NCBI GenBank assembly: GCA_017399105.1
Contig: JAFQEJ010000048.1
Span: 1 to 34,992 of the forward strand
Length of the DNA stretch: 34,992 bases
Direction of reading: 5' to 3'
Source of the DNA: Clostridia bacterium
GTDB taxonomy: Bacteria; Bacillota; Clostridia; Oscillospirales; CAG-272
Shown here one piece after another: positions 32,539-34,992 of this stretch. A model generated the notes under the pieces. The model was given only the letters and a program-made list of their open reading frames with translations, searched no databases and was not told the DNA's origin. How positions within the stretch are numbered: the first letter of the stretch is position 1; each line of letters opens with the position of its first letter. A program made the position numbers and the translations under genes.

Positions 32539-32565
32539 AAGGCAGGCTAACGCCTGCCTTATTTC
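32539..32565. terminator. Bidirectional terminator between PHP and HAD genes
   Basis: Perfect 9-bp stem AAGGCAGGC-TAAC-GCCTGCCTT, followed by ATTTCA on the plus strand and TTTGATTATT on the minus strand. It fills the 28-nt convergent gap. Confidence 0.75.
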
Positions 32566-33346
32566 ACGCTTTCATCTCATCGAGAATCGCCTTGATATCC
32601 CGATATATCGCCGTAGGCTTGACCTCGTTTTTCTCCACATCCTCGAGCCTGGTCTCACCGCTGAGCACAAGAATCGCATCGATTCCCGCATGGATGCCGC
32701 ATGCCACATCAGTATAAATCCGATCGCCGATCACCACCGTCTCCCCTTTGCCGAAGCCTGCCTTTTCCATGGCGAGCAGGGGCATCTCGGGCTTGGGCTT
32801 GCCGATGAATTCGGGGTAGCGGCCTGTAGCTGTCCGCAGAATGTGCGCGATGCTGCCGCAGTCGGGGACTGAGCCGTACCAGGTGGGACATACCAGATCG
32901 GGATTGGTGGCGATATAATCCACGCCCCGTCCCAGCAGAATACAGGCATCCTCCAGCTTTCCGAAGCTCAGCTCGGTGTCAAAGCCCATCACAAGGCAGT
33001 CGATATCATCCTCCAGTCTGTCTGTAATCGGATAGCAGGAGAGCTCCGCCTTGAGCGATTTTGTTCCCAGCACATAGATCTTGTGATAATTCTTCGATGC
33101 CAGATAGCGTGAGGTTGCCATGGCTGAGGTAAAGAAATCCTCCTCTGCGGCGTCAATCCCCAGCGAAGCCAGCTTTTCGATATAGCGCTCGGTGGATTTG
33201 GAGGAGTTGTTGGTCATGAACATGTATCGTCCCCCGATTGACTTTACATAATCGAGGAAGTCGATTGTCCCCTCAAAAAGATCGTTATCCAGATAAATGG
33301 TGCCGTCCATATCGAGTAGGAAGAGCTTTTTGCTTTTGAGATTCAT
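32564..33346 (-). CDS. HAD-IIA family phosphatase (NagD/p-nitrophenylphosphatase-like)
   Basis: A 260-residue haloacid dehalogenase-type phosphatase of subfamily IIA. Motif I is LLDMDGTIYLD (nucleophile Asp12), motif II FMTNNSSKS, motif III KPKPEMP, and motif IV VIGDRIYTDVACG. The IIA cap lies between motifs II and III (about 90-180). Such enzymes remove phosphate from sugar or nucleotide phosphates, or detoxify phosphoglycolate. The ribosome site is AAAGG, somewhat far from ATG. A promoter with perfect TATAAT lies about 40 nt upstream, divergent from the next gene. Confidence 0.92.
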   Translation of the reverse strand: MNLKSKKLFLLDMDGTIYLDNDLFEGTIDFLDYVKSIGGRYMFMTNNSSKSTERYIEKLASLGIDAAEEDFFTSAMATSRYLASKNYHKIYVLGTKSLKAELSCYPITDRLEDDIDCLVMGFDTELSFGKLEDACILLGRGVDYIATNPDLVCPTWYGSVPDCGSIAHILRTATGRYPEFIGKPKPEMPLLAMEKAGFGKGETVVIGDRIYTDVACGIHAGIDAILVLSGETRLEDVEKNEVKPTAIYRDIKAILDEMKA

Positions 33347-33383
33347 GCTTTCTGCCTTTCTGATGTTCTTGATTCACCCTCTT

Positions 33384-33412
33384 ATTATACACGACACCGC
33401 CGAATAAAGCAA
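33384..33412 (-). promoter_or_regulatory. Promoter of the HAD phosphatase gene
   Basis: Minus strand TTGCTT (33412-33407), 17-nt spacer, TATAAT (33389-33384). Confidence 0.75.
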
Positions 33413-33431
33413 GATGAAATGACGATTTCCC

Positions 33432-33460
33432 TTGCAAATGACCGTAAGTTATGGTATGAT
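33432..33460 (+). promoter_or_regulatory. Promoter of the beta-helix lipoprotein gene
   Basis: TTGCAA (33432-33437), 17-nt spacer, TATGAT (33455-33460), 31 nt before the ATG. Confidence 0.75.
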
Positions 33461-33491
33461 ATAGTAAACTATTTACAAAGGAGAGGCATCC

Positions 33492-34992
33492 ATGCTGAAA
33501 AGAGTTCTCATTCCCCTTCTGCTGCTCTGCCTGATTCTCACGGGCTGCAAAGAGGACAGCACACAAAACAACGACATCGACAAAGAGGAGGCTGAGATTA
33601 CCATGACCGATCTCAAAGCTGCAACACCCTATACCATCGTACGCTCCGACACCGCCGGGCAGCTGATCACCGATCTGTCAGTACAGCTCAAGAATACCCT
33701 CGCTGCCTTTTTCGGCGAAGTGAACCTCACCACCGACTGGAGCAAGGATGGCAGCTATGATCCCGCAGCGCCCGAAATTCTCATCGGCAGCACCAACCGT
33801 ACCGAGTCACAGCTCCCCACCGCAAAGGCTGCCGAGGCAGGCATGGAGCACTGGTATTACATCGGCATCGAGGGCACGAAGGTAATCCTCACCGGCTCTG
33901 ACGAAACCTGCACCATGGCTGCAGTCCGCCGCTATATGACGGAATTTGCCCGGCTTTCAACTGCCGATACCCTCACCCTGCCCGAGTCTCTGCTCTGCGC
34001 ATATGATCCCGATGCCCTCTTCCTCGTGAATGACGCAAAGGATCCCTCCGATGTATTTGTAGCGACGGCTCATCTGGGGGAAGCTCCCTACTACGCGGAC
34101 AGCACCGGCGCCTACGACATGACCGCCATCATCGAGGATGCCATCAACCGCACAGCGGCTGCCGGAGGCGGTACCGTCTATCTTCCCCGCGGCATCTACC
34201 GCATCTCAAAGGCGCTGACCATCCCCTCCTATGTCACCCTCCGCGGCGATTATGCCGATCCCGATACCGAGGATATCACCGCAGGTACCGTCCTGCTTCT
34301 TGCGAAAAAGAGCAGCTTTAAGGCGGTGTCCCCCATCTCGATCGAACACAGCGGCGCCATTGAAGGCATCACCTTCTACTACGAGAATCAGTCGGTGGAA
34401 TCGCCCATCGAATATGCCCCCACTGTCAACCTGCTGAACCAGAGCGTCACCACCGTAAGAGACTGCAATTTTATCAACGCCTGGACTGCCATTTACAACG
34501 GAGAGCATCCCAACGGCATGGTCACCATCGACAACGTCAAGGGTACCGCTCTCTATAATGCCCTCCATTCGGATCAGCGCGCCGATATCTCGATCACAAC
34601 CAACATTCACTTTTCTCCCATATACTGGGCACAGGGCAGCGAAGCCTTCGGGGAAGGTCCCTCTGAGGATGCCATCCGCGCACTCATGAAGTCAAACGGT
34701 TCTGTGGGAATCCATCTGGGCGATGTTGACCGCGATACTTATGAAAATATCATCCTCGACGGTTATGCAACCGCCATCTATAACCGCCCCATGACCCGCG
34801 CAGGGCTTTCGGGAAGCTGGTACAATCTGACCGTCAAAGATGCCGACCGCGCGCTCTGTTTGGAGGGCGTCGATACACGTTACGGACTGCTCATCGTCGA
34901 TGCGGAGCTTGAGGGAGATGTCATCAACGCCACCGATCTCAGCCTGCTCCAGAATCCCGCCGCATTCAGCTATATCTATATGGTTAACGCCA
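33492..34992 (+). CDS. Lipoprotein with pectate-lyase-like beta-helix domain (3' end beyond window)
   Basis: Open to the window end (500 complete codons). The signal ends with lipobox LTGC (Cys19). Residues ~45-160 (YTIVRSDTAGQLITDLSVQL..., EILIGSTNRTES) match the alpha/beta N-terminal domain found before glycosidase modules (GH67N-like). From about 205, GAYDMTAIIEDAINRTAAAGGGTVYLPRGIYRIS then LTIPSYVTLRGD is the start of a right-handed beta-helix of the pectate-lyase-3/GH28/GH55 type, with further coils after it. It is probably a surface polysaccharide-binding or -cleaving protein; catalytic residues cannot be judged because the end is missing. AAAGGAG precedes ATG, and a promoter lies upstream. 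Confidence 0.87.
   Translation, partial: MLKRVLIPLLLLCLILTGCKEDSTQNNDIDKEEAEITMTDLKAATPYTIVRSDTAGQLITDLSVQLKNTLAAFFGEVNLTTDWSKDGSYDPAAPEILIGSTNRTESQLPTAKAAEAGMEHWYYIGIEGTKVILTGSDETCTMAAVRRYMTEFARLSTADTLTLPESLLCAYDPDALFLVNDAKDPSDVFVATAHLGEAPYYADSTGAYDMTAIIEDAINRTAAAGGGTVYLPRGIYRISKALTIPSYVTLRGDYADPDTEDITAGTVLLLAKKSSFKAVSPISIEHSGAIEGITFYYENQSVESPIEYAPTVNLLNQSVTTVRDCNFINAWTAIYNGEHPNGMVTIDNVKGTALYNALHSDQRADISITTNIHFSPIYWAQGSEAFGEGPSEDAIRALMKSNGSVGIHLGDVDRDTYENIILDGYATAIYNRPMTRAGLSGSWYNLTVKDADRALCLEGVDTRYGLLIVDAELEGDVINATDLSLLQNPAAFSYIYMVNA

Overview
The window looks like a moderately GC-balanced Firmicute chromosome, most likely class Clostridia. The reasons are strong GGAG-type ribosome sites, sigma-A promoters with almost invariant 17-bp spacers, Gram-positive lipoproteins, a SpoIVFB-like site-2 protease beside a degenerate M23 (SpoIVFA-like) protein, and the xpaC-telA pair. 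It is mostly chromosomal housekeeping and accessory metabolism. I see no phage, transposase, CRISPR array, rRNA or plasmid functions.

Left part (1-8 kb). A translationally coupled minus-strand set encodes an amidohydrolase, an FkbM methyltransferase and a CX5R protein phosphatase. It sits downstream of a terminated aspartokinase gene with a consensus promoter. Next come a MATE exporter (minus), a small membrane-anchored degenerate M23 protein (plus), a PHP phosphoesterase (minus) and an M50 protease (plus). The M23-M50 pair resembles SpoIVFA/SpoIVFB split by the PHP gene.

Middle (8-21 kb). A complete polyamine ABC operon potABCD has overlapping genes and a leader carrying repeated AT-rich palindromes. 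It is followed by tRNA-Lys(UUU), peptidase T with an overlapping GNAT acetyltransferase, a URO-D family methyltransferase-like protein, an XRE-type HTH protein fused to a multi-pass membrane domain, a DUF362/ferredoxin protein and a P2B-type calcium ATPase.

Right part (21-35 kb). A four-gene operon runs xpaC - telA - lemA-like - TPM (Gly-rich tail), all envelope or stress families. A PrsA-like parvulin lipoprotein faces an exported FKBP/trigger-factor-like lipoprotein. Two tandem MutS-domain-V-like ATPases lie upstream of the NAD(P)HX repair enzyme nnr. A second PHP protein and a HAD-IIA phosphatase follow, and the window ends inside a lipoprotein with a beta-helix domain.

The most unusual feature is an intergenic repeat family of about 160 bp: two complete copies (16983-17144 and 25953-26109) and one right-end fragment (1-46). 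It folds into several hairpins plus a long-range stem, with compensatory base changes between copies. Both complete copies fill the gap between the stop codons of convergent genes. I do not recognise it as a named family. It may be a structured bidirectional terminator, a miniature mobile element, or both.
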